Assembly (NCBI RefSeq): GCF_900177485.1
Contig: NZ_LT840186.1
Coordinates: forward strand, 1,178,001-1,242,000
Direction: 5' to 3'
Length of the DNA stretch: 64,000 nt
Source: Candidatus Pelagibacter sp. HIMB1321
GTDB taxonomy: Bacteria > Pseudomonadota > Alphaproteobacteria > Pelagibacterales > Pelagibacteraceae
Below are positions 35,728-44,348 of this stretch, piece after piece (within the stretch, counting starts at the first letter, position 1; every line of letters starts with the position of its first letter). A program made the position numbers and the translations under genes. The notes below the pieces were generated by a model. It was not told the origin of the DNA. It saw only the letters and a program-made list of their open reading frames with translations, and made no database searches.

Positions 35728-36789
35728 ATGAAAGCACAAGTTTTACATAAATACGATCCTGAAATGAAAGAAAAAGTATGGGTCACAGGCGAAGAGATGC
35801 CAAATCCAAAATTAGAAAAATCATCAGATGTAATAGTTAAGATCGGAGCAGCGGGTGTTTGCAGAACTGACCTTCATATCATTGAAGGTGTTTGGAAACA
35901 TATTCAAGATCCAGATGGAAAGTTATTACCATGTGTTATGGGACATGAAAATGCAGGATGGGTTGAGGAAGTTGGAAAAGATGTAACAACTTTTAAAAAA
36001 GGTGATCCTGTAATCTTACACCCTTTAATCTCAGGAACAGATGGAACATGTTTAGATTGTAGAAGGGGAAATGATATGCATGCTGAGGCAGGTGCTTTTC
36101 CAGGGCTAAGTATTAAAGAAGGTGGGTATGCAGAGTTATTAAAAACAAGTGTTAGAAATTTAATTAAATTACCAACGGTACTTACACCTAAAGATGTTGC
36201 ACCGTTCTCAGACGCAGGACTTACAGCTTATAGAGTTGTAAAAAAAGCATCTAGGCATTTATTACCTGGACAAAATTGTGTGATAATTGGCGCTGGAGGT
36301 TTGGGTCATATTGCAATTCAATGTTTAAGAGCAATGTGTGCAGCAAATATTATTATTGTTGAAAAATCCAAAACAGCTTTAGATCATGCTATGCCACTTG
36401 GTGGTGATGAGGGTGTTCTGATTGATGGTAATGAAGTTGAAAGAGTACTGGAGCTAACAAAAGGTAAAGGTGCTGAGGCTGTAATAGATTTTGTTGGAGA
36501 AAAAGGATCAACATCAATGGGATTAAAAATGACTGGAGGCGGAGGAAGTTATTACATCGTCGGTTATGGTGAAGAAATAAAAAGCCTTGCAGTTGATTTA
36601 ATCATTGCTGAAAAAAGTATAATTGGAAATTTAGTGGGAACGTGGTCTGAACTATATGAGTTAATGGAATTGGCTAACAAAGGTTTAGTCAAATTATCCA
36701 TGCAAGAATATAAATTAGACGATGCTAATAAAGCACTCCATGATCTTAACGAGGGTAAAGTTAAGGGCCGAGCTGTTTTAGTTCCATAA
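35728..36789 (+). CDS. Zinc-dependent NAD(P) alcohol dehydrogenase (MDR family)
   Basis: A 353-residue medium-chain dehydrogenase. Catalytic zinc ligands C45 (GVCRTDLH) and H73 with E74 (GHENAGWVEEVG) are present, as is the Rossmann GAGGLGHIAIQCL. In the structural-zinc lobe, C108 and C111 are kept, but the first cysteine is replaced by D105 and the last by a nearby H118. A GGGAG Shine-Dalgarno precedes the ATG. First gene of a unit with an ABC importer; it probably oxidises the imported alcohol or polyol. Confidence 0.93.
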   Translation: MKAQVLHKYDPEMKEKVWVTGEEMPNPKLEKSSDVIVKIGAAGVCRTDLHIIEGVWKHIQDPDGKLLPCVMGHENAGWVEEVGKDVTTFKKGDPVILHPLISGTDGTCLDCRRGNDMHAEAGAFPGLSIKEGGYAELLKTSVRNLIKLPTVLTPKDVAPFSDAGLTAYRVVKKASRHLLPGQNCVIIGAGGLGHIAIQCLRAMCAANIIIVEKSKTALDHAMPLGGDEGVLIDGNEVERVLELTKGKGAEAVIDFVGEKGSTSMGLKMTGGGGSYYIVGYGEEIKSLAVDLIIAEKSIIGNLVGTWSELYELMELANKGLVKLSMQEYKLDDANKALHDLNEGKVKGRAVLVP

Positions 36790-36810
36790 TTAAAAAGAGG
36801 AGAGGAAAAA

Positions 36811-38349
36811 ATGCAAATAATAAAAACTTGCTTAACGGCCGTAATATCAAGCATGATGATATTTAGCCCGATGGCATATGCAGATAAGTGGAGTGATCAA
36901 TTCCCGCATATCAAAGCAACAGGAGATATTCCAGGTGATTGTTCTTATGAAGAAATGTCTAAGAAAAATTATAAAGGAAAAACTCTAAAAATAAATACTC
37001 ACGCAATTCCAGTAATGGGAGAGCCAACAGCTCTTCATGCTGAACAGTTTGAAAAATTAACTGGAGCTAAAGTTGAAGTAACACATACACCAGCAGGTGA
37101 TTTGTATTCTAAAGCGATGGTTCCTTTCCAAGCTGGACAAGCACCTTACGATATTGTGTTTGGATTTTCTAACTTTATCAATGACTGGAAAAGATATTTA
37201 GCACCAGTTCCTAAGAAGTATATGAACTCAACAGAGATGAAAGACGTAACTAAATCTCATATGGGCGTATCTTCATGGGATGGAACTATGTACCAGTACC
37301 CAGTTGATGGTGATAGACATTATCTAAAATATAGAAAAGACGTCATTGATAATCCTGAAATGCAAAAAAAATATAAAGCAGAGACAGGAAAAGATCTAAA
37401 AGTTCCAACAACTTGGAAAGAGTATGCTGAAATGGCTAAATTCTTTAATGGTTGGGACTGGGATGGAGACGGTGAGTTAGAATATGGTTCAGCTGAAGTT
37501 ATGAAAAAAGACGACCTAATGTTCGCAGCTTTTTTCAGCAGATCAGTTGCATATGCTAAAAATCCAAGAACTCCAGGTGGTTTCTTTTTTGATTTAGAAA
37601 CTATGAAACCAAACATTAATAATCCAGGTTTCGTTGAAGCTTTAACTGATTGGGTTGAGGCTACTAAATATGTTCCTCCAGGAGGAATTAACTTTGGTCT
37701 AGGTGATGAAATTGGATCTTTTGGTGGTGGACAAACTTTATTTAGTTTTTCATGGGATGATGCATTTATTGCTGCGATGCAAGATGATAGTCCTATTAAA
37801 AACAAAGTAGGTACAGCTCCACTTCCAGGTGCTAATAGAGTTTGGAACAGAGTTACAAATAGCTGGGAAAACCAATACAACCAAGCTCCTTACATTGTTT
37901 GGGGTTGGGCAGTTGGTGTTGCTAAGAAAAGTAAAGTAAAAGATATGGCGTTTGATTATCTTTGCTTCTTCTCAAACGGAGCAAACCACCAAGCTGACTT
38001 AGCAATAGGTAGATTTGGTGTAAACCCATTCAAAAACTCTGACTTCGACCCTAATATTTATATTAATAGTATGGGTTGGGATCCAGAGATCGCTAACAGT
38101 TATACACAAACACTTTTAGATATGGAGAAAAGTCAAAACAGAGTTTTCCCACTAAGAGTTCCAGGTGTATTTGAGTTTACAAGTGCTGTCGCTACAGGAA
38201 CTTCTAAAGCTTTAGCAGGACAATTATCTCCTCAGGAAGCACTAGATGAAGTTGCTAAAGAGTGGGAAGCAATTGTAAGCAGAGTAGGTAAAAAAGCAGT
38301 AAGAGATGCCTACGCTGTTGGTGTCAAAATGGAAGACAACCAACTATAA
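36811..38349 (+). CDS. ABC transporter extracellular solute-binding protein (family 1)
   Basis: A 512-residue periplasmic binding protein with a signal peptide ending SPMAYADKW. It starts after a strong AGGAGAGG Shine-Dalgarno at 36798-36805. The KTLKINTHAIPVMG strand and VTHTPAGDLYSKAMVPFQAG helix, and Trp/Asp-rich segments such as FNGWDWDGDGELEYGS, fit carbohydrate/polyol-type binding proteins. With two unequal ATPases downstream the whole resembles GlpV of the rhizobial glycerol importer. Substrate assignment is inference. A hairpin follows the stop. Confidence 0.9.
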   Translation: MQIIKTCLTAVISSMMIFSPMAYADKWSDQFPHIKATGDIPGDCSYEEMSKKNYKGKTLKINTHAIPVMGEPTALHAEQFEKLTGAKVEVTHTPAGDLYSKAMVPFQAGQAPYDIVFGFSNFINDWKRYLAPVPKKYMNSTEMKDVTKSHMGVSSWDGTMYQYPVDGDRHYLKYRKDVIDNPEMQKKYKAETGKDLKVPTTWKEYAEMAKFFNGWDWDGDGELEYGSAEVMKKDDLMFAAFFSRSVAYAKNPRTPGGFFFDLETMKPNINNPGFVEALTDWVEATKYVPPGGINFGLGDEIGSFGGGQTLFSFSWDDAFIAAMQDDSPIKNKVGTAPLPGANRVWNRVTNSWENQYNQAPYIVWGWAVGVAKKSKVKDMAFDYLCFFSNGANHQADLAIGRFGVNPFKNSDFDPNIYINSMGWDPEIANSYTQTLLDMEKSQNRVFPLRVPGVFEFTSAVATGTSKALAGQLSPQEALDEVAKEWEAIVSRVGKKAVRDAYAVGVKMEDNQL

Positions 38350-38361
38350 TAATACTTAATT

Positions 38362-38391
38362 TATGTGGCCATTTATTAAAATGGCCACATA
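38362..38391 (+). terminator. Hairpin between binding-protein and permease genes
   Basis: An 11-bp perfect stem (38362-38372 with 38381-38391) and 8-nt loop, in the 71-bp gap after the solute-binding gene. The stem reads TATGTGGCCAT on the 5' arm. It is followed by A-rich rather than T-rich sequence, so it is not a standard intrinsic terminator; a 3'-end stabilising or processing hairpin for the binding-protein mRNA is more likely. Confidence 0.5.
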
Positions 38392-38420
38392 TAAAAAAAA
38401 TAATATAATCCAATTTATAA

Positions 38421-39284
38421 ATGAACTTTAAGCATAAATATTTCTTTTTGTTTCCAGGTCTATTTGTGCTTATTGGAATTTTAATCTTTCCAATTATTTT
38501 TGTGGTAAGGTTAAGTTTATCTGGATGGAATAGTTATAATCCGGGCTTAGATTTTATAGGTATAGAAAACTATATACGTCTTTTTACTGACGACCCAAGA
38601 TTTTGGGAATCTTTTTTTAGATTAAGTTTTTTGTCAGTTACAACAGTAATTCTACAGTATGTGATTGGATTTGCTCTCGCACACATGGTTTGGAAAGACA
38701 TCAAATTTAAAAGATTTTTTAGAGTTTTGTTTTTAGTACCTATGATGACAACACCGGTTATCATGACGGTTATTTGGCGTACATTTTTTCATGAGTCTTT
38801 AGGACCTGTAAATGATATTTTATCTAATTTTGGTTTATCTCCCAAATGGTTAACCGACCCAGCTCTTGCAAAATTTACAGTTATTATAGTCGAGGTTTGG
38901 CAGTGGACACCTTTTATGTTTCTACTTTTATTAGCGGGATTATTATCATTACCTAAAGAACCATTTTTGGCAGCTGCAATTGATGGAGCTAGTCCTGTTA
39001 GAAAATTTATTTATGTAACTTTTCCACTTATGGCTCCCATATCAATTGGGGCAATAATTATAAGATTAATTGAGGCATCTAAAATTATGGATACGGTGTA
39101 TGTTTTAACCTCAGGTGGTCCTGGAACTGCAACTGAAACATCAAGTTTTTATATTTTTATTAAAGGATTAAGAGAGTTTCAAATGGGATATGCGGCCTCG
39201 ATGTCTTTTACTTACTTAATTATCATGATCATAAGTTTAACAATTATTGCAAAAGTTTTAACTAAATTACTTTTAAAAGAATAA
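38421..39284 (+). CDS. ABC transporter permease 1 (MalF/UgpA-like)
   Basis: A 287-residue inner-membrane permease with six helices. The EAA loop that docks on the ATPase is seen as LAAAIDGASPVRKFIYVTFPLM (key residues EAA-type AAAxDGA and G-x-FxxVTFP). It pairs with the next gene as a heterodimeric pore. Starts 29 bp after the hairpin. Confidence 0.93.
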   Translation: MNFKHKYFFLFPGLFVLIGILIFPIIFVVRLSLSGWNSYNPGLDFIGIENYIRLFTDDPRFWESFFRLSFLSVTTVILQYVIGFALAHMVWKDIKFKRFFRVLFLVPMMTTPVIMTVIWRTFFHESLGPVNDILSNFGLSPKWLTDPALAKFTVIIVEVWQWTPFMFLLLLAGLLSLPKEPFLAAAIDGASPVRKFIYVTFPLMAPISIGAIIIRLIEASKIMDTVYVLTSGGPGTATETSSFYIFIKGLREFQMGYAASMSFTYLIIMIISLTIIAKVLTKLLLKE

Positions 39285-39287
39285 ATT

Positions 39288-40136
39288 ATGAGCAAACTTT
39301 ATACATTTTTAAAATATTTTTTTATTATTTTTTGGGCAGTATTTGTTGTTGCTCCTTTTCTTTGGGCTCTAACTACGTCATTTAAAGATTTTCAATCTGT
39401 AAATGGAGGGGTTACTTACCTACCATGGGTAGACTTTGAACCTAATTTAGAAGGCTGGAAAGTTTTGATAAAATCTCCTGCTCAAGGTGGAGTTGATATT
39501 GTAGAACCTTATTTCAATAGTTTATTTGTTACGTGCACAGCGAGTTTAATCAGTATAATTCTTGGTACACTGTCAGCTTATGCGTTATCCAGATATACAT
39601 TTAAAGCAGGTTTCGTAAAAAATAATGACATTACATTTTTCTTTATTTCTCAAAGAATTATGCCACCAATTGTTTTATCAATTCCGTTTTTCTTATTTTT
39701 AAGTTCAATTAATCTATTGGATAGTCTTTTAGGGTTAATTGTAGTTTATATTGTTTTACTGATGCCTATTGCCGTTTGGATTATGGTTGATTTCTTTAAC
39801 AAAGTTCCAAGAGAAATTGATGAGACAGCCTTGATTGATGGATGTAATCCTTATCAAGCTTTCTTAAAAGTGGTGCTACCAAATTCTATACCAGGATTAA
39901 TTGTTGCTGGTATGTTTTGTATTATTTTTGGATGGATAGATTTTTTCTTTGCGTTCATTTTAACTTTTACAGAAGTGCAGTTATTACCAGTTAAAATAGT
40001 TGCGCTGAATTCATCAGTTACTCCATGGTGGAGTTTGTCAGCGTCTGCATTAGTTTCAGTTGCACCTTTAATTATAGTAGCGTTCATAGTTGAGAGATAT
40101 CTATCTAAAGGAAATCTGTCAGGAGCAATTAAATAA
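39288..40136 (+). CDS. ABC transporter permease 2 (MalG/UgpE-like)
   Basis: A 282-residue permease with six helices and the EAA loop DETALIDGCNPYQAFLKVVLP. Carbohydrate/polyol uptake permease subfamily. It follows permease 1 by three bases and overlaps the first ATPase gene by one base (TAATG), showing tight coupling of the complex. Confidence 0.93.
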   Translation: MSKLYTFLKYFFIIFWAVFVVAPFLWALTTSFKDFQSVNGGVTYLPWVDFEPNLEGWKVLIKSPAQGGVDIVEPYFNSLFVTCTASLISIILGTLSAYALSRYTFKAGFVKNNDITFFFISQRIMPPIVLSIPFFLFLSSINLLDSLLGLIVVYIVLLMPIAVWIMVDFFNKVPREIDETALIDGCNPYQAFLKVVLPNSIPGLIVAGMFCIIFGWIDFFFAFILTFTEVQLLPVKIVALNSSVTPWWSLSASALVSVAPLIIVAFIVERYLSKGNLSGAIK

Positions 40137-41215
40137 TGAATTTAATTGCTAACAACTTAACTTTTAAGCCAAGTGAAGAGTATCACTTAAACGAAGTATC
40201 ATTTAATTTTAAAGAGGGGAATTTGTATACGATCCTTGGACGAACTTTATCAGGCAAAACAACTTTATTAAAAACTATAGCTGGTCTTTTAACACCAGAT
40301 AGTGGTGCTATTGAATTTGATGGTAAAGATTTTTTAAAAGTCCCAGTTTGGCAAAGAAATGTAGCTATGGTGTATCAACAATTTATTAATTATCCTCACT
40401 TAAATGTATTTGAAAATATTGCGTTTCCTTTGAGACAAAGGAAAATTGATAATGAGGAAATCAAAAATAAAGTATTGGATTCTTTAAAATCAGTTGGGTT
40501 AGTTGGTTATGAAAACAGAAAAATCCAAGAATTATCTGGTGGCCAACAACAACGTGTTTCTCTAGCAAGATCATTAGTTAAAAATGCTAAAATATTACTG
40601 TTAGATGAACCTTTAGTTAATTTAGATTACAAATTAAGAGAACAGCTTAGGGAGGAATTTAAGAGTTTATTTTCAAGGGGTTTGGCTGATGAAACTATTT
40701 TAATTTATTCTACTACAGATCCAAGAGAAACCATGGAATTAAATGGAGAAGTAATTGTTTTAGATGAAGGTAAAGTACTACAAGTAGGTCCAGCAAAAGA
40801 AATATTTGAGAATCCAAACTCTTTAAAAGTTGCTGAAATTTCTAATGATCCACCAATGAATATCATTGAAGCAGATCTATCTAATAATAAAATTAGATTT
40901 GAAGGTATTGAAATAAAAGCACCTAGCCATCTATCAAATCTAAAAGATAGTGGATTAAAGGTTGGTTTAAGATCATCAGATATTGAGCTTAATGAAAATG
41001 GCTATGAATTTGAAGTTGAGCTTGCTGAAATTAGTGGTTCTGAAACTTTACTCCATTTAAAAAGAGGAAGTATAAAAATTATTATTTCTATAGAAGAGGT
41101 TTTGAATTTTAAAATTCATGACAAGATTAAAATAGATTTTAAAATAGATAGAGCATATGCATTTGGTGCAGATGGCAAATTAGTATCCTCACCATTTGGA
41201 GGGAATAATGGCTAA
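40136..41215 (+). CDS. ABC transporter ATP-binding protein A (H-loop altered)
   Basis: A 359-residue MalK-type ATPase. Walker A is GRTLSGKT (35-42), the signature LSGGQ is at 133-137, and Walker B LLLDEP at 154-159. The switch histidine is missing: the H-loop reads YSTTDPRE, with Thr194 where His normally stands. A C-terminal TOBE-type regulatory domain follows (about 240-359). It forms a heterodimer with the next ATPase. Order and features match GlpS of the glycerol importer. Confidence 0.92.
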   Translation: MNLIANNLTFKPSEEYHLNEVSFNFKEGNLYTILGRTLSGKTTLLKTIAGLLTPDSGAIEFDGKDFLKVPVWQRNVAMVYQQFINYPHLNVFENIAFPLRQRKIDNEEIKNKVLDSLKSVGLVGYENRKIQELSGGQQQRVSLARSLVKNAKILLLDEPLVNLDYKLREQLREEFKSLFSRGLADETILIYSTTDPRETMELNGEVIVLDEGKVLQVGPAKEIFENPNSLKVAEISNDPPMNIIEADLSNNKIRFEGIEIKAPSHLSNLKDSGLKVGLRSSDIELNENGYEFEVELAEISGSETLLHLKRGSIKIIISIEEVLNFKIHDKIKIDFKIDRAYAFGADGKLVSSPFGGNNG

Positions 41216-42281
41216 AATTGATTTAAGCAACATCTCACATTCTTATAACCCTAATGATCCAAATCCAGTTTATGCATTAAATCCATTTTCGATGACTTGG
41301 GAGAATGGAAATAGATATGCAATCTTAGGTCCCTCTGGATGTGGAAAAACGACAATGTTAAATATTGTATCTGGATTAGTAAGGCCATCAGCTGGAAAAA
41401 TATTGTTCGATGACAAGGATGTTACAGACTTAAAAACAGAAGAAAGAAATATCGCTCAAGTTTTTCAATTTCCAGTAATTTATAACACCATGACAGTTTT
41501 TGAAAATCTTGCTTTTCCATTAAAGTGTAGAGATTTTTCAAACGCAAAAATTGATGAAAGAGTCAACTCTGTTGCAGAAACCTTAAATTTAAAGTCTTTT
41601 TTAAATTCTCCTGCAAGAAAATTAACAGCAGATCAAAAACAATTAATATCTTTAGGAAGAGGTTTAGTTAGAGAAGATGTTGCAGCAGTTTTAATGGATG
41701 AGCCATTGACAGTTATCGATCCTGATTTGAAATTTAGATTGAGAAGAAATCTGAAAGAAATTAATGAACAATATAAAACAACTTTGGTTTATGTAACGCA
41801 TGATCAAAATGAAGCCATGACATTTGCAGATAATATAATTGTGATGAGTGAAGGGGAAGTTGTACAGACAGGTTCGCCCAAAGAATTATTTGAAAGACCA
41901 AATACGACGTTTGTTGGATATTTTATTGGTTCACCAGCTATGAATTTATTTGAAAGTGAAGTGACCTCTGAAAATAGTGTTAAGATAAATAACTTAACAA
42001 TTAAGACGAATACAGATTTATCTAATTTAAAAAATAAGAATATTAAATTAGGCATTAGATCTGAATTTATTAAAATTGCAAATGACCAGAAAGAAAATCT
42101 TGTTGAAGTAAATGTTCAAAAAGTTGAGGATTTTGGTAATTATAAGTTGATTACTGCTAGTATGGATAATTTTGAAATTAAATCTAAAGTTAATAGAGAA
42201 ATTGAAATTCCTGGTGAAAAAATCAAACTTCATATACCAGCAGAAAAATGCTGTATTTATGAAAATGATAAGTTGATTTAG
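41208..42281 (+). CDS. ABC transporter ATP-binding protein B (degenerate signature)
   Basis: A 357-residue ATPase. The ATG at 41208 is preferred over an ATG four codons upstream because a GGAGGG sequence lies just upstream of it. Walker A GPSGCGKT (41-48), Walker B VLMDEP (161-166) and the H-loop YVTHDQNE with H198 are intact, but the signature motif is LTADQKQ instead of LSGGQ (139-145). This is the mirror image of ATPase A, giving one canonical and one degenerate ATP site. It resembles GlpT. Confidence 0.92.
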   Translation: MAKIDLSNISHSYNPNDPNPVYALNPFSMTWENGNRYAILGPSGCGKTTMLNIVSGLVRPSAGKILFDDKDVTDLKTEERNIAQVFQFPVIYNTMTVFENLAFPLKCRDFSNAKIDERVNSVAETLNLKSFLNSPARKLTADQKQLISLGRGLVREDVAAVLMDEPLTVIDPDLKFRLRRNLKEINEQYKTTLVYVTHDQNEAMTFADNIIVMSEGEVVQTGSPKELFERPNTTFVGYFIGSPAMNLFESEVTSENSVKINNLTIKTNTDLSNLKNKNIKLGIRSEFIKIANDQKENLVEVNVQKVEDFGNYKLITASMDNFEIKSKVNREIEIPGEKIKLHIPAEKCCIYENDKLI

Positions 42282-42319
42282 TTTATAATTTTTTTTGTTT
42301 TTTATATTTATTAAAAAAA

Positions 42320-43450
42320 TTAGATAGTTCTTTCTATAAACCAATATAAACCAACACAAGCTATAACAAGTGACATAGGTTTTGTTATTCTTGTGTCATA
42401 CCATTTTTGTTTACCAAAAGGTAATGCTAGCAATAGATATGCAATTAGAATTACTGCAATTTGTCCAAGCTCTACACCAACATTAAAGGAAACAAGACTT
42501 GTTATAAATAAATCATCTGGGATACCAATCTGGGTTAGAACCCCTGCAAAGCCTAATCCATGAAGAAGACCAAATATAAATATTACAAATGGCCTTGCTC
42601 TATTAAGCTTATTTGTGAATAAATTTTCAAAAGCCACATAAGCAATTGAAATAGCAATTATAGGTTCAACAATGTTGGGTGAAATATTTACAATATTTAA
42701 TACACCAAGAAACAATGTAATTGAGTGAGCGATTGTAAAATAGGTAACCTGAAAGAATAATGGTTTAAATTTTGTAGATAATAAAAACAAAGCTAAAACA
42801 AAAAGTATGTGGTCTAAACCTTTTGGTAGAATGTGCTCAAATCCAATAACAATATAGTCAGTTATTGTCTTGAATATGTTTGATTGATCTTCATTAATAT
42901 TAAAAGTTGATGACAGACTTTCTTTTGTAATTATTTCAGTATGAAGTTCACTTTGATCTTTTGAATTAACACGTAATATTACTGATCCAAAATTTTCATC
43001 CCAATAAAATTGGTAAGTGTCCTCTTGTAAATTTTTAAAGCTTAATTCAATGGTACTATCTCGTATAACCTCTATATCTCCGATTTCAGGAATTGTAATT
43101 TGTTCTATAATTCCGAAATATTTATTCGAAGAATTAGTTAGATAAATTTTGTCATCTAAACTATCAAATTTTGCATAAAACTTTTTCAATAACTTTTCAG
43201 GGCTTAATTTTCTATACTCATCATACAAATCAGACTGATCAGATTCTTTAGTATTTGAGTGATTAGGATCAATTCCAACGATGATGGCTTCTAGATTAAT
43301 TCTTAAATCAAGTTTTGCATTAGTTTTTTTTTCATTTTTAGTTATATCTAAATTTGCTATGTTTGGTCTAAGTTCATGTGCAAAAACAAAACTTATAAAA
43401 GATAAATAAATGATGATTGCTTTTAAAAATATATTTTTGAAAAACCACAT
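42320..43450 (-). CDS. HupE/UreJ family membrane protein
   Basis: A 376-residue protein from the ATG at 43450 that gives a proper signal peptide ending SFVFAHEL; an in-frame ATG at 43552 would add 34 residues over the divergent gene. A periplasmic N-terminal half (about 24-190) precedes about seven helices with GFEHILPKGLDHILFVLALF, TYFTIAHSITLFLGVLN and FGLLHGLGFAGVLTQIG, the HupE signatures with paired His and Asp/Glu. HupE proteins are linked to nickel/cobalt or copper-type metal uptake. Overlaps the divergent DUF4198-like gene at 43410-43450. Confidence 0.86.
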   Translation of the reverse strand: MWFFKNIFLKAIIIYLSFISFVFAHELRPNIANLDITKNEKKTNAKLDLRINLEAIIVGIDPNHSNTKESDQSDLYDEYRKLSPEKLLKKFYAKFDSLDDKIYLTNSSNKYFGIIEQITIPEIGDIEVIRDSTIELSFKNLQEDTYQFYWDENFGSVILRVNSKDQSELHTEIITKESLSSTFNINEDQSNIFKTITDYIVIGFEHILPKGLDHILFVLALFLLSTKFKPLFFQVTYFTIAHSITLFLGVLNIVNISPNIVEPIIAISIAYVAFENLFTNKLNRARPFVIFIFGLLHGLGFAGVLTQIGIPDDLFITSLVSFNVGVELGQIAVILIAYLLLALPFGKQKWYDTRITKPMSLVIACVGLYWFIERTI

Positions 43451-44204
43451 AGTATTTTTTTTCTTACTTTTTTTTTTAAATAAAGGTGTATTAGCACATG
43501 AATTGTGGCTCGAAAAGAATTCAAATGTAGAAGATAAAACATTGATAGACATTATGATAGGTCAAAACTTTAAAGGCACCCCCTTTGGCTATTCCAATGA
43601 TGAAAAAGAAAAATTATTTTTAGATAATAATAATATTACAAAAGATATTGAACAACGAGATGGAAATTTCCCAGCGATACAGATAAAACTTAATAATAAC
43701 TACTTTAATGTAATTAATTATGAGTCAAAATATAGTTTCTTAGAATATGATGACATAAAAGCATTTGAAGATTTTGTTAAAGAACAAAACTTTTTAGATA
43801 TTTTATTAAGTTACAAACCAAACAAGTTACCAACTGAAAATTATAAAAGATTTTCAAAAATTTTAATTTCAAATTCTGATGATTTTTTTCAACAACAATC
43901 AAAATTAAATTTTGAGTTTATTGCTTTGAATTCACCCTTTGATAAAAGAAATGAGTTCTTTGAATTTAAGCTGATGGATAAAGGAAAGCCACTTGGTAAT
44001 TTTCAGGTAACAATTTTCAGTAAAACTGAGGAAAATTTTATTAAAGAAATTATTGAAACAAAGCCAAATGGAGAGGGAAAAATAAGGGTTTTTGATGATA
44101 GAGTTTATTTGTTGAGTGCTGTTAAAATTTTTAAACCAAATTTTATCCAAAATTTAAAATCAAAATCTGATTGGATAAGTCATTGGGCTAGTATGACTTT
44201 TTAA
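43410..44204 (+). CDS. DUF4198-like exported protein, metal-transport partner
   Basis: A 264-residue exported protein with signal peptide VFFFLLFFLNKGVLA and mature start HELWLEK, as in DUF4198 proteins of nickel/cobalt uptake systems. The C-terminal part has FEFKLMDKGKPLGNFQVTIFSK and KPNGEGKIRVFDDRVYLLSAV, typical of that family; final residues SDWISHWASMTF are also conserved. It is divergent from hupE-like, sharing a palindromic start region. TTG at 43437 is an alternative start that would trim the overlap to 14 bp. Metal role is inference. Confidence 0.82.
   Translation: MMIAFKNIFLKNHIVFFFLLFFLNKGVLAHELWLEKNSNVEDKTLIDIMIGQNFKGTPFGYSNDEKEKLFLDNNNITKDIEQRDGNFPAIQIKLNNNYFNVINYESKYSFLEYDDIKAFEDFVKEQNFLDILLSYKPNKLPTENYKRFSKILISNSDDFFQQQSKLNFEFIALNSPFDKRNEFFEFKLMDKGKPLGNFQVTIFSKTEENFIKEIIETKPNGEGKIRVFDDRVYLLSAVKIFKPNFIQNLKSKSDWISHWASMTF
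43421..43442. repeat. Palindrome in the overlap of two divergent genes
   Basis: A 22-bp inverted repeat with one mismatched pair, whose perfect 14-bp core is 43425-43438 (AAAAATATATTTTT). It lies where the plus-strand DUF4198-like gene and the minus-strand hupE-like gene both start. Because of the symmetry each strand encodes the same peptide FKNIFLK in its signal-peptide region. Confidence 0.85.
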
Positions 44205-44298
44205 TTTAATTACAATTAATAGTTGTACGTTTATTCATAAAATTAAAGTATTTATGTGACTTTTTTCTTTCGTATTACTTTAGACTCTTAGGTCTGTT

Positions 44299-44327
44299 TA
44301 TGATTATATGCCCGCTGGTTAATTAAC
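44299..44327 (+). promoter_or_regulatory. Candidate promoter and palindrome upstream of TRAP binding protein
   Basis: Within the 144-bp gap before the TRAP gene, TATGAT at 44299-44304 is a plausible -10 element without a clear -35. A perfect 10-bp palindrome, GTTAATTAAC at 44318-44327, lies just downstream and could be an operator. A good Shine-Dalgarno (AGGAG) precedes the ATG at 44349. Weak evidence. Confidence 0.3.
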
Positions 44328-44348
44328 TAAATATAAATAGGAGAAATA

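Noticed and set aside
37320..37880. Long open frame antisense to the ABC binding-protein gene
   Set aside because: It lies wholly inside a well-supported binding-protein gene in the opposite strand, with composition explained by that gene's codons and no recognisable motifs.
38362..38391. Standard intrinsic terminator after the ABC binding-protein gene
   Set aside because: The stem is long, but on the plus strand it is followed by A-rich sequence, not a T-tract; kept only as a structural hairpin.
43451..43552. 34-residue N-terminal extension of the hupE-like gene
   Set aside because: It would place unrelated residues before a clear signal peptide and run across the divergent gene.
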